Source: Bacteroidota bacterium (lineage in GTDB: Bacteria > Bacteroidota > Bacteroidia > Bacteroidales > UBA10428). From it: a stretch of 64,000 bases of DNA. A program made the position numbers and the translations under genes. The stretch's first letter is position 1; each line of letters begins with the position of its first letter. Shown in pieces: positions 42,049 through 51,635 of this stretch. The stretch spans positions 806,001 through 870,000 of the forward strand of contig CP065006.1 of assembly GCA_016699695.1 (NCBI GenBank). The letters run 5' to 3'. The notes below the pieces were generated by a model. It had not been told where the DNA came from and did not search any database. It was given only the letters and a program-made list of their open reading frames with translations.

Positions 42049-45042
42049 ATGGCAAACATCGAAAACATTTTTAGGTTTATTTCCCTAAGGCCGACAAGGC
42101 TTGAGAAAGAAAAAGGCAGGTTAAACATGCATGTTTATCAGCCTAATAGCAAATCAACATTTTACAACGAAATTAAAAAAGCTGTAGCTGCCGGAGCTAC
42201 TATTCAGGAACTTTCTGCTATTGGCAGACGATACAAGAGCTCTTCCAATTATGTGAACAGCATGGACGCCATAAAATTCCCGGTGGAGGAAATGGCTGTT
42301 TGGATTTCAGAGAATGGAAACCAGAAGTTTACTAAAAATGATTTTATCGCTGTACTTGAAAAGATAGCAGGCAAAACCCTGGCTGCCCTTTTGAAGGATG
42401 CAGAATTTACACAAACCTATTTTCAACTATGCGATTCGGTTTTAGCTGATATTCTTTCCGGCACCATTTCTTCGGAAAAGGAAGAGAAAATTAATGCAAT
42501 TAAAATTTTGTTTACGCTAAAATCGTTAGGCGATAAAACTTTAAAGCTGATTGATGATGAAGTGATCAATGACTTTTTTGGCAGAAGTACTGTAGTGTTT
42601 CCTTTATTAAAATCTTCCCGGAAGGAACCTGAGCCAATTGAACCACCAGCTCCGGATTTGGAAATTGACGAGAGGGAAAAAGAAAAAAACAAGAACAAAG
42701 AAAAGCTTCAACAGCTTGAATTAGCCCACCGCGAATTGTCGAACATGGCTCTGGACGAAAATTACAGGTTTGTACCGGAAGACCATAGTACCGAAAATGA
42801 CAGAATCAAAGAACTGGAAAACCATATCAGTTTATTATCCAACCAATGCAAAGAACCCGCAGAGCAAAAAAATATTTTACTGTCCAGTTTCATCAGCAAC
42901 AAGATTCATCCTGCACGGCAAGAATTTATTCTGTCTAACAAAGCTTTTAGTCAATTAAGTGATGGTTCGAAAAAAGTTCTTAATAGCTTCAAGCTTGAAC
43001 CAGAAAAAATAAATCCAATAAAAGCTATCGGCAAAATTGAGGAAGAAATAAAATACATTCACAGCCATACAGAATCTGATTTTAGCTACAATAAAATGAT
43101 TCCCGTTGGTGGCAACTATGTCGAAAAGAAAAAACTCATAGAAGCTTTTCAAGAAAAATCTGGCACCATCGCACAAGCGCCAAAAAACTTTGTTCAGAAA
43201 TGTACCTTTAATACCGGAATTGGAGATTTACTCATTGTGAGACAAACTCTTAAGGCATATGAACTTGCAGAATTTGCCCATGTCGAAAATGCTCTGGCCG
43301 GTGAATTTCGCGAAAGGGTGCACAAACGTTTAGACCTTACGGAAGTAATCTCAAGCACAATTACAGAAACCGAAACCGAGAAAGAGCGAAACCTGCAAAG
43401 CACCGAACGCAACGAAATGCAAACTGAGGCCGAGAAAATTGTGGAACAAAAAGCACATGTCGATGCAGGGCTACAAGTGAGTGGCAGCTATGGGCCAAGC
43501 ATAAGCTTTTCGGCGAGTCTTAATGCAGGCTTCTCCTCGTCAGTGCAGGAAACACAAAAAAAATCGACCTCCTATTCAAGAGAAGTCACTGAAAAAACAT
43601 CAGAAAAAGTTAAAACCAAAGTAACCGAAGAACTCAGAAGAAGGGTGCTGAACCAGATAGAAGAATCGAATACTCACCGTCTGGATAATACGCTGGCCGG
43701 AGCCAAACACCTTAGAGGTATTTATCGGTGGCTCAACAAAATTTACGATGCACAGATCTTCAACTATGGTCAACGGATGATGTACGAATTTGTAATACCT
43801 GAACCAGCAGCATACTTCCTTTATGCCACTGTTGAAAACCCTCCAGCTGATTCGGAAATCATTAAACCCGAACTACCCACCTACCCGATTTACGGCAGCG
43901 CCCCTTTAAAACCATCAAACCTAACCCGCACGAATTACAACGATTATATAAGTAAATACAATGTTATCAATGCACCAGAGCCCCCATCGGCATTTAAGGT
44001 GAAATCCTATTTCGATAAGCAGGATGGCAGTTCGAATTTAAACATTGGCCGTTCTACTGCATTAGCCATCGATGATGGATATGAGGGATATGCTACCATT
44101 ATAAAATCGGACTTAATATGGGAACGTGGTAAGGAGCATAGCTTTAGGGTGATGGTAGGCGATGCCAGCGCTGACAGATCAAATGTCTGGGGCGCCTCGT
44201 ACCATTCATTCGGAAGGTCTTACCGCGGTGAAATTTCTATAGCAATAGAGTTAATGCAAATCTGGAGTTTTACCCTTGGCGTGGATGTTATTTGCCGGCT
44301 AACCGACGAATCATTTGCAAAATGGCAGCTTAAAATGTACAATGGCATCATGCAGGCATATCTCGATCAAAAGGCTTTGTACGATTCAAAATTGGCCCAA
44401 AAAGATATTCAAAAAGGTATTGAAATAGAAGGAAGAAATCCGATTGAAAACAGACGAATTGAGAAAGAAGAATTAAAAAAACTCATAGTAATGATTCTCA
44501 CTAATTCGTCTTACTTGAATATAAATTCTTTTGCATCTTCAGTAGAACCAACCATGGATTTAGCAAAAGTGTGTCCGAATGGATCATACATCAGATTTTT
44601 CGAAAATGCTTTCGAATGGGAAAATATCCTTTACGTTTTTTACCCCTACTTCTGGGGCCGTCATGCAAAATGGATAAATGCTTTGCACTTAACCGACCCT
44701 GATCTCGATTTTGCAGCCTTTCTAAAAGCTGGAGCCGCAAGGGTCCAGATTCCGGTCAGACCAGGATTTGAAAAAGCCATCGCACTTTATTGTCAGACAG
44801 GAATTATCTGGAATGGCAATGATGTTCCGCTAATTGGTGACGACCTATATGTACCAATCATTAAAGAAATAAGCGAAAACCTGGGTAAACTCGACGATGG
44901 TGTGCCTTATCCTGAAGACTCCAAACCCTGGGAAGTTACTATTCCTACTTCGTTGGTTGTACTGCAGGATTTAGCAGAAATTCCGAATATCAGAGACATG
45001 ATGACCGGAAACAACATCAATATAACTGGTGTAAACCCATAA
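42049..45042 (+). CDS. 997-aa protein of unknown function, possible pore-former, paired with a PLD
   Basis: I do not recognise this family. No signal peptide or ordinary membrane helix is present. Residues 1-190 look helical and soluble (FRFISLRPTRLEKEKGR at the start). Residues 190-245 hold a proline-rich acidic patch and a charged coiled coil (DEREKEKNKNKEKLQQLE). A distinct block follows at 385-560: GIGDLLIVRQTLKAYELAE and AHVENALAGEFRERVHKR, then a long Thr/Glu helix, then GLQVSGSYGPSISFSASLNA with GFSSSV (about 472-500), an alternating small/hydrophobic stretch like an amphipathic beta hairpin, then a second charged helix. Next comes IYDAQIFNYGQRMMYEFVIP. The last 350 residues contain strands and helices without known motif. 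The PLD gene starts 39 bp later. Confidence 0.75.
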   Translation: MANIENIFRFISLRPTRLEKEKGRLNMHVYQPNSKSTFYNEIKKAVAAGATIQELSAIGRRYKSSSNYVNSMDAIKFPVEEMAVWISENGNQKFTKNDFIAVLEKIAGKTLAALLKDAEFTQTYFQLCDSVLADILSGTISSEKEEKINAIKILFTLKSLGDKTLKLIDDEVINDFFGRSTVVFPLLKSSRKEPEPIEPPAPDLEIDEREKEKNKNKEKLQQLELAHRELSNMALDENYRFVPEDHSTENDRIKELENHISLLSNQCKEPAEQKNILLSSFISNKIHPARQEFILSNKAFSQLSDGSKKVLNSFKLEPEKINPIKAIGKIEEEIKYIHSHTESDFSYNKMIPVGGNYVEKKKLIEAFQEKSGTIAQAPKNFVQKCTFNTGIGDLLIVRQTLKAYELAEFAHVENALAGEFRERVHKRLDLTEVISSTITETETEKERNLQSTERNEMQTEAEKIVEQKAHVDAGLQVSGSYGPSISFSASLNAGFSSSVQETQKKSTSYSREVTEKTSEKVKTKVTEELRRRVLNQIEESNTHRLDNTLAGAKHLRGIYRWLNKIYDAQIFNYGQRMMYEFVIPEPAAYFLYATVENPPADSEIIKPELPTYPIYGSAPLKPSNLTRTNYNDYISKYNVINAPEPPSAFKVKSYFDKQDGSSNLNIGRSTALAIDDGYEGYATIIKSDLIWERGKEHSFRVMVGDASADRSNVWGASYHSFGRSYRGEISIAIELMQIWSFTLGVDVICRLTDESFAKWQLKMYNGIMQAYLDQKALYDSKLAQKDIQKGIEIEGRNPIENRRIEKEELKKLIVMILTNSSYLNINSFASSVEPTMDLAKVCPNGSYIRFFENAFEWENILYVFYPYFWGRHAKWINALHLTDPDLDFAAFLKAGAARVQIPVRPGFEKAIALYCQTGIIWNGNDVPLIGDDLYVPIIKEISENLGKLDDGVPYPEDSKPWEVTIPTSLVVLQDLAEIPNIRDMMTGNNINITGVNP

Positions 45043-45081
45043 GGTATTCATAAATCCCTAAGGGTACAAATACTATCTGCC

Positions 45082-46524
45082 ATGCCAGTAAATTTTTTCG
45101 TCACGAGCGAATACCCTGTCCGCACGAATACTCAGGCCACCCTTCTTATCAACGGAGAAGAAGCCTGGGCTGAAGTGAGAACTCAGATTGCCAATGCCCA
45201 GGAAAGCATTCATCTTTGCTTTTGGGCAATGCAAAATGACATCGAACTAACCAGAAATCTTGCAACAGCGATTAGTAATCCGGCTGACCGACTCAGCAAT
45301 ACCATCTACACCTTAATACGAACTAAATTTCGTGCAGGTGTGAAGGTTAGAATTCTTCTATGGGACTATCCGTTTAATGCCAGACAGAACTTTGCCGATA
45401 CCCTGATCCGGCTCTCTGGTGCTGTGGGGCACCTGGAAGTCATGTACCAGGAACACCCCGACTTTGGTGGCAGCTGGCATCAAAAAACCATTGTGATAGA
45501 CAATAATGTTGCCTTTGTTTGTGGAATGAATGCAAAACAAAACGACTGGGATACCAATGCCCATGAAGCCTTCGATATCCGACGGGCCGCCTTTGATGCC
45601 GATGCCTCTGCACGCTCATCCCTGGCCCGCCATCGCGATCCCTCGTCCATCAATCCACCCCGGCATGACTATATGGCAAAACTTACCGGAGATGCGGTAC
45701 ATGACGTAGCTTCGAACTTTGCCGAGCGATGGAATTTTTGTAAAACAAACAGACTCAATTACCACCGACATGCTACTACTGTAACATTGCCCACTCTTGC
45801 TTCAAGCGGAACTGGCATTCGCTCGCAAATAACGCGTACACTTCCTCCTTATGGATCGGCTGTAATCCGACGAACGGATATTTTAGAAGTGTACCTCTCA
45901 GCCATCCGAACCGCAGAAAGGTATATTTATATCGAAGATCAATATTTCCGCTCCGAACCCGTAGCACAGGAAATAGCAAGGGCGATATCCAGAAACCGCG
46001 ACTTAATTGTGGTGGTGGTGGTGCCACCCGACTACCTCACCACCTATTCGCCCGGTAGCAGGTTGGAGATTGCATCGCCCAGCACTTACTGGACACATGC
46101 TGCCTTTCAGGAAATAAGGCGTGTTAGGCCGAATTTTCAGTTTCATTTCCTGCAAACCTATTACACCAACAGCGAGGGTGTCATTACCTTTCTGCCCATT
46201 GACCTCCATGCCAAACTGATGATAGTAGACGATGCCGGCTATACAGTGGGATCGTGCAACGTTAACGACAGAGGGTTCAGTGCCGATGGCGAGATGAATG
46301 TTTCAGTAATGGATGCCTCGGTAGTTGATATCCGAAAAAGGATTTTTGGGTTGCACCTGAAGCAGGCATGCCCCGACGACATTGCCGCTGCTTTTAGGAT
46401 GTGGGAACAGCACACCCAGTTTAACAATTTAGCATGGTCGAGAGGAACGGTGCCTCGTAGTTTTATCTTCTCGTATAACCAGGCCGGCCCATTATTGCCT
46501 GTCACCACACGCACTTTTGTATAA
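45082..46524 (+). CDS. Phospholipase D-family protein, leaderless, two HKD motifs
   Basis: A 480-aa enzyme with two complete half sites: HQKTIVIDNNVAFVCGMNA (about 133-151; H, K, D all present) and HAKLMIVDDAGYTVGSCNVN (about 376-395). SIHLCFWAMQNDIELT and ERYIYIEDQYFRS are the strand segments that precede each motif, as in the classical PLD superfamily. There is no signal peptide, unlike the T9SS PLD at 15267. It may hydrolyse phospholipids, or cut nucleic acid as in the Nuc branch; the DQYF segment (E-D-Q-Y) is usual in true PLDs of phospholipids. It follows the 997-aa gene by 39 bp and is closed by a strong terminator, so the two form one operon. Confidence 0.85.
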   Translation: MPVNFFVTSEYPVRTNTQATLLINGEEAWAEVRTQIANAQESIHLCFWAMQNDIELTRNLATAISNPADRLSNTIYTLIRTKFRAGVKVRILLWDYPFNARQNFADTLIRLSGAVGHLEVMYQEHPDFGGSWHQKTIVIDNNVAFVCGMNAKQNDWDTNAHEAFDIRRAAFDADASARSSLARHRDPSSINPPRHDYMAKLTGDAVHDVASNFAERWNFCKTNRLNYHRHATTVTLPTLASSGTGIRSQITRTLPPYGSAVIRRTDILEVYLSAIRTAERYIYIEDQYFRSEPVAQEIARAISRNRDLIVVVVVPPDYLTTYSPGSRLEIASPSTYWTHAAFQEIRRVRPNFQFHFLQTYYTNSEGVITFLPIDLHAKLMIVDDAGYTVGSCNVNDRGFSADGEMNVSVMDASVVDIRKRIFGLHLKQACPDDIAAAFRMWEQHTQFNNLAWSRGTVPRSFIFSYNQAGPLLPVTTRTFV

Positions 46525-46928
46525 TAAACCTGAAAAGGAACCTCGAGAATTAGTCTTTAGAATGAATAATAAGAAGCTGTTTTATTAAACGGCTTCTTAT
46601 TTTTTTAGTAGGAGTCCAACTCTCCAGTCTGACAATAATTTTGTTCAAACACTCCAATTTATAACCCTCACGGCTAAGCGAAGAATTTCAGGATAACATT
46701 TAAGCGTTCAAATAAATATCCTTTTCATTTTATTTCCATAAAACCCATTTATTGTTAATCTCCAATTTTTCAACGATGCTCTTTCAGTTTTATAATTTAC
46801 AGTGTTTAGTACTATCTTTAGCTTAATTTTCGTTATTGAACTGAAAACAAATGTGTGGAGTTAAATCCATCACTTCTCAGCAATATTAAAAAACAAGTAA
46901 AGGCAACTAAACAAATACACCCGGTACA
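46525..46928. other. Intergenic region after the PLD gene
   Basis: 404 bp. It begins with the terminator at 46568-46607; the rest is AT-rich and without open frames. TATCTTTA at 46813-46820 resembles a -7 box about 110 bp before the next gene, but no -33 element is found at the right distance. Confidence 0.45.
46568..46607 (+). terminator. Rho-independent terminator of the 997-aa / PLD operon
   Basis: AATAAGAAGC (46568-46577) pairs with GCTTCTTATT (46592-46601) across 14 nt, followed by T6. It lies 44 bp past the PLD stop. Confidence 0.85.
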
Positions 46929-47732
46929 ATGAACTTAAGATGGATTCCTTTGATAGCACTTATTGCATTTACCTTTACAACATTTGCACAAAACGACACA
47001 ATCTTCAATCAGGTCGATGCAAGGGGATTCAAACAGGGATTTTGGCAAAAGTCCTACCCAGAAGGAAAACTCATGTACCGTGGCGAGTTTAAAGATAACC
47101 ATCCGGTGGGAACCATGTTTCGATATTACGAAAGCGGTGACCTTCAGGCGAAGATGCACTTTAGCGAGGATGGCAATTATGCTGCTGCCAGCCTCTTTTA
47201 CGAAGACGGTGATATATCTGCCGAAGGTTTTTATTACCAAAATCTTAAAGACAGTACCTGGAGGTATTATAGCTATTATTCCGGCGCATTGGTTAGCGAA
47301 GAAAACTACCTGAAGGGAAAAAAACATGGCACCGAAACAAGCTATTACGAAAACGGTCAGGTATCTGAACTTATCCATTGGCAGCTTGACACCAAAGAAG
47401 GACCTTGGATTCAGTATTTTCCTGATGGAAAAGAAAAACTAAAAGCAACTTATTCCTTCAACCTGTTGAATGGACGGTATTATTTTTATTACGAGAATGG
47501 CCTGATGATGATTCTGGGTAATTTTGTCGACAGCCGCCGGCATGGTCCCTGGGTTTTTTATGACGATGCCGGAAAAGAAAAATACAAAATAGAGTATAAT
47601 TTCGGAGAGGCACTCAACGCCGATGCTCTGCTAAAAAGCGACCAGGAGTATTTTGATTTTATCGAAAAAAATATGGGAAAATTTGAAGAGCCCACCGAAG
47701 AAGATTTTTTGCGGAATGGTGGTGGCTATTAG
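46929..47732 (+). CDS. Exported MORN-repeat-like protein
   Basis: A 267-aa exported protein. After the signal (WIPLIALIAFTFTTFAQ) it is built of about eight short repeats of the MORN_2 / YwqK type, each with a strand-turn such as GFWQKSYPEGKLMYRGEF, KHGTETSYYENGQVSE, EGPWIQYFPDGKEKLKATY and HGPWVFYDDAGKEKYKIEY. The pattern G-x-W-x-x-Y-x-x-x-G-x-x is regular throughout. YwqK-like proteins are sometimes annotated as antitoxins, but no toxin is nearby and this one is exported, so a structural or binding role at the envelope is more likely. The S8 peptidase gene follows after 51 bp. Confidence 0.82.
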   Translation: MNLRWIPLIALIAFTFTTFAQNDTIFNQVDARGFKQGFWQKSYPEGKLMYRGEFKDNHPVGTMFRYYESGDLQAKMHFSEDGNYAAASLFYEDGDISAEGFYYQNLKDSTWRYYSYYSGALVSEENYLKGKKHGTETSYYENGQVSELIHWQLDTKEGPWIQYFPDGKEKLKATYSFNLLNGRYYFYYENGLMMILGNFVDSRRHGPWVFYDDAGKEKYKIEYNFGEALNADALLKSDQEYFDFIEKNMGKFEEPTEEDFLRNGGGY

Positions 47733-47783
47733 GTTCTATCATTCACAAATTTATTGTCTGACAAAAAACCGTTTATATCACAG

Positions 47784-49430
47784 ATGCCCACTGCCAAATA
47801 CTATATTACAGCTTTTCTGCTTTGCATAATGATACTGAGCGGTTTGCATAGTCAGGTTGCACCCGATTTATACTGGCTGGAATTTACCGACAAACAAAAC
47901 ACGCCCTTCAGTTTGAATAAACCAGAAGAATTTCTTTCGCAACGGGCAATTGATAGAAGAATACAACAGAAAATACTGGTAACAGAACAGGATATTCCTG
48001 TAAATAAAACCTATACCGATAGTCTTTTAGATTTCAATCTAGAGCTTGTCCTTGTTTCGAAATGGATGAATGGCGCCCTAATTCGATGTGCCGATACAAA
48101 CACACTGAACGCAATTCAGCAACTTACTTTTATTAAACATCTCGACCGCTATCCACATCTCCCGGAAACTAAAAGCAGCAAGGACGAGAAATATATTCTT
48201 GCTTCTGAGCCGGCCGCTGCGGCAAATTATCAAACGCAAATTGAAATGCTTGAGCTCGATTACCTGCACAACCAGGGTATTAATGGAAAAGGGGTGCTGA
48301 TAGGTATTCTGGATGCCGGTTTCAAAGATGTGCAAACCGTCGAATCGCTGCAACATATGTGGGATAGCAACAAGGTATTGGCCATGCGCGACTTTGTGAA
48401 AGATGAAGAGAATATGCTTTCCAATCATACGCATGGCACTTTAGTATTTTCCATTCTGGCTGGATGGTGGCCCGATAGACTTGTGGGTAGTGCCCCAGGT
48501 GCCCACTATGTGCTTGTGCGCACCGAAAAAGGCGACACAGAATATCTGGCAGAGGAATACAGCTGGCTAGCCGGTGCCGAATTTGCCGATAGCATTGGGG
48601 TCGACATCATCAATTCGTCATTGGGTTATTTTCAGTTTCATGACAGCCGGCAAAACCATAGCTACGACCAGCTCGATGGCCAAACAACCCCTGTAACACT
48701 AGCTGCATTGCATGCAACCCGCAGGGGAATATTAGTAGTAAACAGTGCAGGTAATGAGGGCGACAACGACTGGTTTCAGATTATAGCCCCGGCCGATGCC
48801 GATAGCATACTCGCTGTAGGTGCAGTCAATTACCAGGAGACCATCACAGCTTTCAGCTCCAGGGGCCCCTCTTCTGATGTTAGAATTAAACCAGATGTAA
48901 GTGCCATGGGACAATATACTTATGGTCAAATCGCGAGGGGTGCTATCTATAATTGCAACGGAACCTCCTGCTCGGCACCACTTATTACTGGTTTGGCAGC
49001 TTCGCTCAAACAAAATAACGGGCACTGCACTGCCCAGCAGTTACGCGAAGCCATCATAGAGAGCAGCGACCGCTTTCAATACCCAGATAACAATTATGGC
49101 TATGGCATTCCGGACGCATTGCTGGCCAATGCTATTCTTTTAGAACTGAAGAATGAATCGGACTTAACCGACATAAAACTCTTTCCGAATCCTACACAGG
49201 AAAAACTGTACATACAAATTAACCTTCCATGGCTGCAACAGGCAAAATCAGGTATTGTATATGGCCTCGACCTTGCGGGAAGAATGCTTTTTAAGTACGA
49301 GACGAATTTTGTGCCTGACATGAATATGTTCGAAGTCCCTCAAACACCAATACTCGATGCTGGCTTCTATATGCTCTATGTAGAAATAGATGGACGGTTT
49401 TACAGTCTTCCCTTTATTAAAATCGATTGA
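47784..49430 (+). CDS. Subtilisin-like (S8) protease with T9SS type A sorting domain
   Basis: A 548-aa secreted serine protease. It has a signal peptide (YITAFLLCIMILSGLHSQ) and an N-terminal propeptide-like part (about 20-150). The catalytic triad is in GVLIGILDAGFKD (Asp near 176), THGTLVFSILAG (His near 217) and CNGTSCSAPLITGLAA (Ser near 395), with NSAGNEGDNDWF as the oxyanion Asn region. The end, DIKLFPNPTQEKLYIQI to FYSLPFIKID, is a T9SS type A signal. The frame extends upstream to a TTG at 47754, but ATG 47784 begins the signal peptide. It overlaps no gene; xseA begins 1 bp after its stop. Confidence 0.88.
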   Translation: MPTAKYYITAFLLCIMILSGLHSQVAPDLYWLEFTDKQNTPFSLNKPEEFLSQRAIDRRIQQKILVTEQDIPVNKTYTDSLLDFNLELVLVSKWMNGALIRCADTNTLNAIQQLTFIKHLDRYPHLPETKSSKDEKYILASEPAAAANYQTQIEMLELDYLHNQGINGKGVLIGILDAGFKDVQTVESLQHMWDSNKVLAMRDFVKDEENMLSNHTHGTLVFSILAGWWPDRLVGSAPGAHYVLVRTEKGDTEYLAEEYSWLAGAEFADSIGVDIINSSLGYFQFHDSRQNHSYDQLDGQTTPVTLAALHATRRGILVVNSAGNEGDNDWFQIIAPADADSILAVGAVNYQETITAFSSRGPSSDVRIKPDVSAMGQYTYGQIARGAIYNCNGTSCSAPLITGLAASLKQNNGHCTAQQLREAIIESSDRFQYPDNNYGYGIPDALLANAILLELKNESDLTDIKLFPNPTQEKLYIQINLPWLQQAKSGIVYGLDLAGRMLFKYETNFVPDMNMFEVPQTPILDAGFYMLYVEIDGRFYSLPFIKID

Positions 49431-49431
49431 A

Positions 49432-50796
49432 ATGAAGGCTGCACCCCTTACCCTCGAAGCCCTCAATAAAATAATTAAGTCCATCCTAAAAGATCAACTC
49501 GATAGTTTTTGGGTGGTGGCCGAAATAAACGAAATCACTCTCAACTATTCGGGTCACTGCTACCTCGAGCTGGTGCAGAAAAGCGAAAAAAACGAGCAGC
49601 TTGTGGCAAAGTCCCGTGCTACAATCTGGAACAATGTGTACAGGATGTTGCAACCCTATTTCGAGACCACTACCGGGCAAAGTCTGGCAGCCGGAATGAA
49701 GGTTATGGTGCGGGTTATCGTAGAATTTCACGAAGTATATGGCCTTTCGCTTAACATTGTCGACATCGAGCCTACCTATACAGTGGGTGAGATAAGTTTG
49801 CGCAGACAAAAGATTCTGCAAAAACTAACCAACGAAGGAGTCATTGACATGAACCGCGAGCTTCTTCTGCCTTACTTCGTAAACCGTATTGCCATTGTTT
49901 CGTCGAAAACTGCAGCCGGCCTGCTCGACTTTCAGAACCAGCTACACCATAACCCACAGGGATTTCAGTTTTACTCCAAAGTATTTCCTGCCATTATGCA
50001 GGGCAATGAGGCCGAAGGATCTATCATCAATCAACTTGAACGAATTTACCAACATGCCGACCTGTTCGATGTGGTAGTCATTATACGTGGCGGGGGCGCA
50101 GCCGCTGACCTCGAATGCTTTAACAGCTACTGGCTGGCCTATCACATTACCCAATTCCCCTTGCCTGTTTTGAGCGGTATTGGGCACGAGCAGGACGATA
50201 CCGTTACAGACCGGGTGGCACATACCCGCCTGAAAACACCAACAGCTGTTGCCGGGTTTCTTGTCGATAAAATGCAGGAAGTAGCGCAAGACCTTGCAGA
50301 AACAAACGAAAACATCATGGACTTGTGCCAGGAAAGAATAGCAGTACATCAATCCTTGCTCGAACAGAGGGTACGAAGCTTGCAAAAGTATTACACCAGA
50401 GCCATGAATCTTGAATCGAAAACACTGTCAAAGGCAATTCTTCAAATGAGCACGCTGGCACGAAAAAAAATGTTTTCACTTGAGCATACACTGGATAAAT
50501 CTTGTGAACAATTAAAAAATACGGCCTACCGGCAACTCGACCAACATCTATTTTCCATGAACTCTGTTCATTCAGAATTTAAATCCAGCTTAAAAATCAT
50601 TCTCAACACAGAACAGCATCACCTAAGTATGTTGGAAAAAAGCCTGCTTTACAACAACCCCCGGCATATACTCGAGAAAGGATTTACCTTAACCCTCAAG
50701 GACGGACAAAGAGTAAAACATGCAGATACCCTGAAAAAAGGCGATGTTGTTGAAACCGTATTTGCAGATGGCAGGAAAAAAAGCATTATCGACTAA
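49432..50796 (+). CDS. xseA: Exodeoxyribonuclease VII, large subunit
   Basis: Catalytic subunit of the single-strand DNA exonuclease. The 454-aa product has the N-terminal OB-fold (FWVVAEINEITLNYSGHCYL), the catalytic core with RIAIVSSKTAAGLLDFQNQL and VVIIRGGGAAADLECFNSY (the RGGG-x-x-x-D-L motif), SGIGHEQDDTVTDRVAHTRLKTPTAVA, and a long helical C-terminal part that binds the small subunit (about 280-420). It ends with VKHADTLKKGDVVETVFADG. ATG 49432 is the family start; the longer open frame to 49390 overlaps the protease. xseB follows 24 bp later. Confidence 0.93.
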   Translation: MKAAPLTLEALNKIIKSILKDQLDSFWVVAEINEITLNYSGHCYLELVQKSEKNEQLVAKSRATIWNNVYRMLQPYFETTTGQSLAAGMKVMVRVIVEFHEVYGLSLNIVDIEPTYTVGEISLRRQKILQKLTNEGVIDMNRELLLPYFVNRIAIVSSKTAAGLLDFQNQLHHNPQGFQFYSKVFPAIMQGNEAEGSIINQLERIYQHADLFDVVVIIRGGGAAADLECFNSYWLAYHITQFPLPVLSGIGHEQDDTVTDRVAHTRLKTPTAVAGFLVDKMQEVAQDLAETNENIMDLCQERIAVHQSLLEQRVRSLQKYYTRAMNLESKTLSKAILQMSTLARKKMFSLEHTLDKSCEQLKNTAYRQLDQHLFSMNSVHSEFKSSLKIILNTEQHHLSMLEKSLLYNNPRHILEKGFTLTLKDGQRVKHADTLKKGDVVETVFADGRKKSIID

Positions 50797-50820
50797 ACAA
50801 TATTCATAAACTCCATACTT

Positions 50821-51030
50821 ATGGCCAAACAAAACACTAGTTATAACGAAGCCTTCGGTGAGTTGACCCGCATACTCGAAACCATCGAAAATAAAGAACC
50901 CGATATGGATAGCCTCACAGCACAGGTTAAAAAAGCTGCCGAATTGGTAAAATTCTGCAAAAGCAAACTTTTCGAAACAGAGGCAGAAATTGAAAAAATT
51001 CTCGAAGATCTGGACCACACGGAGAAATAA
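50821..51030 (+). CDS. xseB: Exodeoxyribonuclease VII, small subunit
   Basis: A 69-aa helical protein that binds several copies per XseA. SYNEAFGELTRILETIENKEPDMDSLTAQVKKAAEL contains the family signature (E-A-x-x-x-L-x-x-I, then L-E-x-x-x-x-x-L). The tail is FCKSKLFETEAEIEKILEDL. It is 24 bp after xseA in the same direction, as in most bacteria. Length is normal for the family. Confidence 0.9.
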   Translation: MAKQNTSYNEAFGELTRILETIENKEPDMDSLTAQVKKAAELVKFCKSKLFETEAEIEKILEDLDHTEK

Positions 51031-51123
51031 ACTACTATTCTGAATATGAAAAATTATTTACTTTGCAACTAAATCCCATTCGACTTGACCTTATTTGATT
51101 ATTCACCTAAATATGCAACAACA

Positions 51124-51615
51124 ATGAAAAAAATCGTTTTTATTTTACTTGCCGGTCTTTTAACGACCAGTCTTTCAGCCCAATCTTTTGATGTTTCGAA
51201 TCTGCGTGCAGGTGTCGGATTGTGGTATGCATCGGACATTGATAATTTTGGTCTGAGCCTCAACGCAGTATACTCCTTTACCGAACAGTGGGAAGGCGCT
51301 TTTAGCTATACCCATATCTTTAAGCAGGATTATGTAAGCTGGAATATTTTCGATTTCGATGCCCATTATATTTTCGTAACCCCCAGCGACAAGCTCAATG
51401 TGTATGCTCTGGCTGGTATTTCTATTGTTTCTGGACATTTCGATGGATCAGATTTTGGTTTGGATGATGAAACTGACTCTGATGTTGGCTTAAATATTGG
51501 CGCTGGCTTAAATTATGACATCAACGAGGACCTTACACTTTCTCCGGAATTACGTTTTACTTTGCAGGATGATAGCTTTATGCGCCTAGGAGCATCTATT
51601 CAATATAGATTTTAA
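51124..51615 (+). CDS. Small outer-membrane beta-barrel protein
   Basis: A 163-aa protein with a signal peptide (KKIVFILLAGLLTTSLSAQ) and an eight-strand-like barrel of alternating residues: NLRAGVGLWYASDIDNFGLS, WEGAFSYTHIF, NVYALAGISIVSGHF and GLNIGAGLNYDINEDLTLSPELRF. It ends in ASIQYRF with the C-terminal phenylalanine expected for outer-membrane insertion. It resembles the OmpX/OmpW or outer-membrane protein beta-barrel group (Pfam OMP_b-brl). The frame extends to 51085 but ATG 51124 gives the signal. Function unknown; adhesion or envelope stress are common for the group. Confidence 0.8.
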   Translation: MKKIVFILLAGLLTTSLSAQSFDVSNLRAGVGLWYASDIDNFGLSLNAVYSFTEQWEGAFSYTHIFKQDYVSWNIFDFDAHYIFVTPSDKLNVYALAGISIVSGHFDGSDFGLDDETDSDVGLNIGAGLNYDINEDLTLSPELRFTLQDDSFMRLGASIQYRF

Positions 51616-51635
51616 ACTTAATTGGCATAAATAGC

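Noticed and set aside
42049..46524. Remnant of a prophage or contractile injection system
   Set aside because: No capsid, sheath, baseplate, tube, portal or integrase genes are nearby, and both flanks are housekeeping genes.
46929..47732. YwqK-type antitoxin of a toxin-antitoxin pair
   Set aside because: The protein carries a signal peptide and no toxin-like gene is adjacent; the repeats alone do not support this role.
49509..49754. 81-codon frame inside xseA
   Set aside because: Other-frame shadow of the OB-fold part of xseA.
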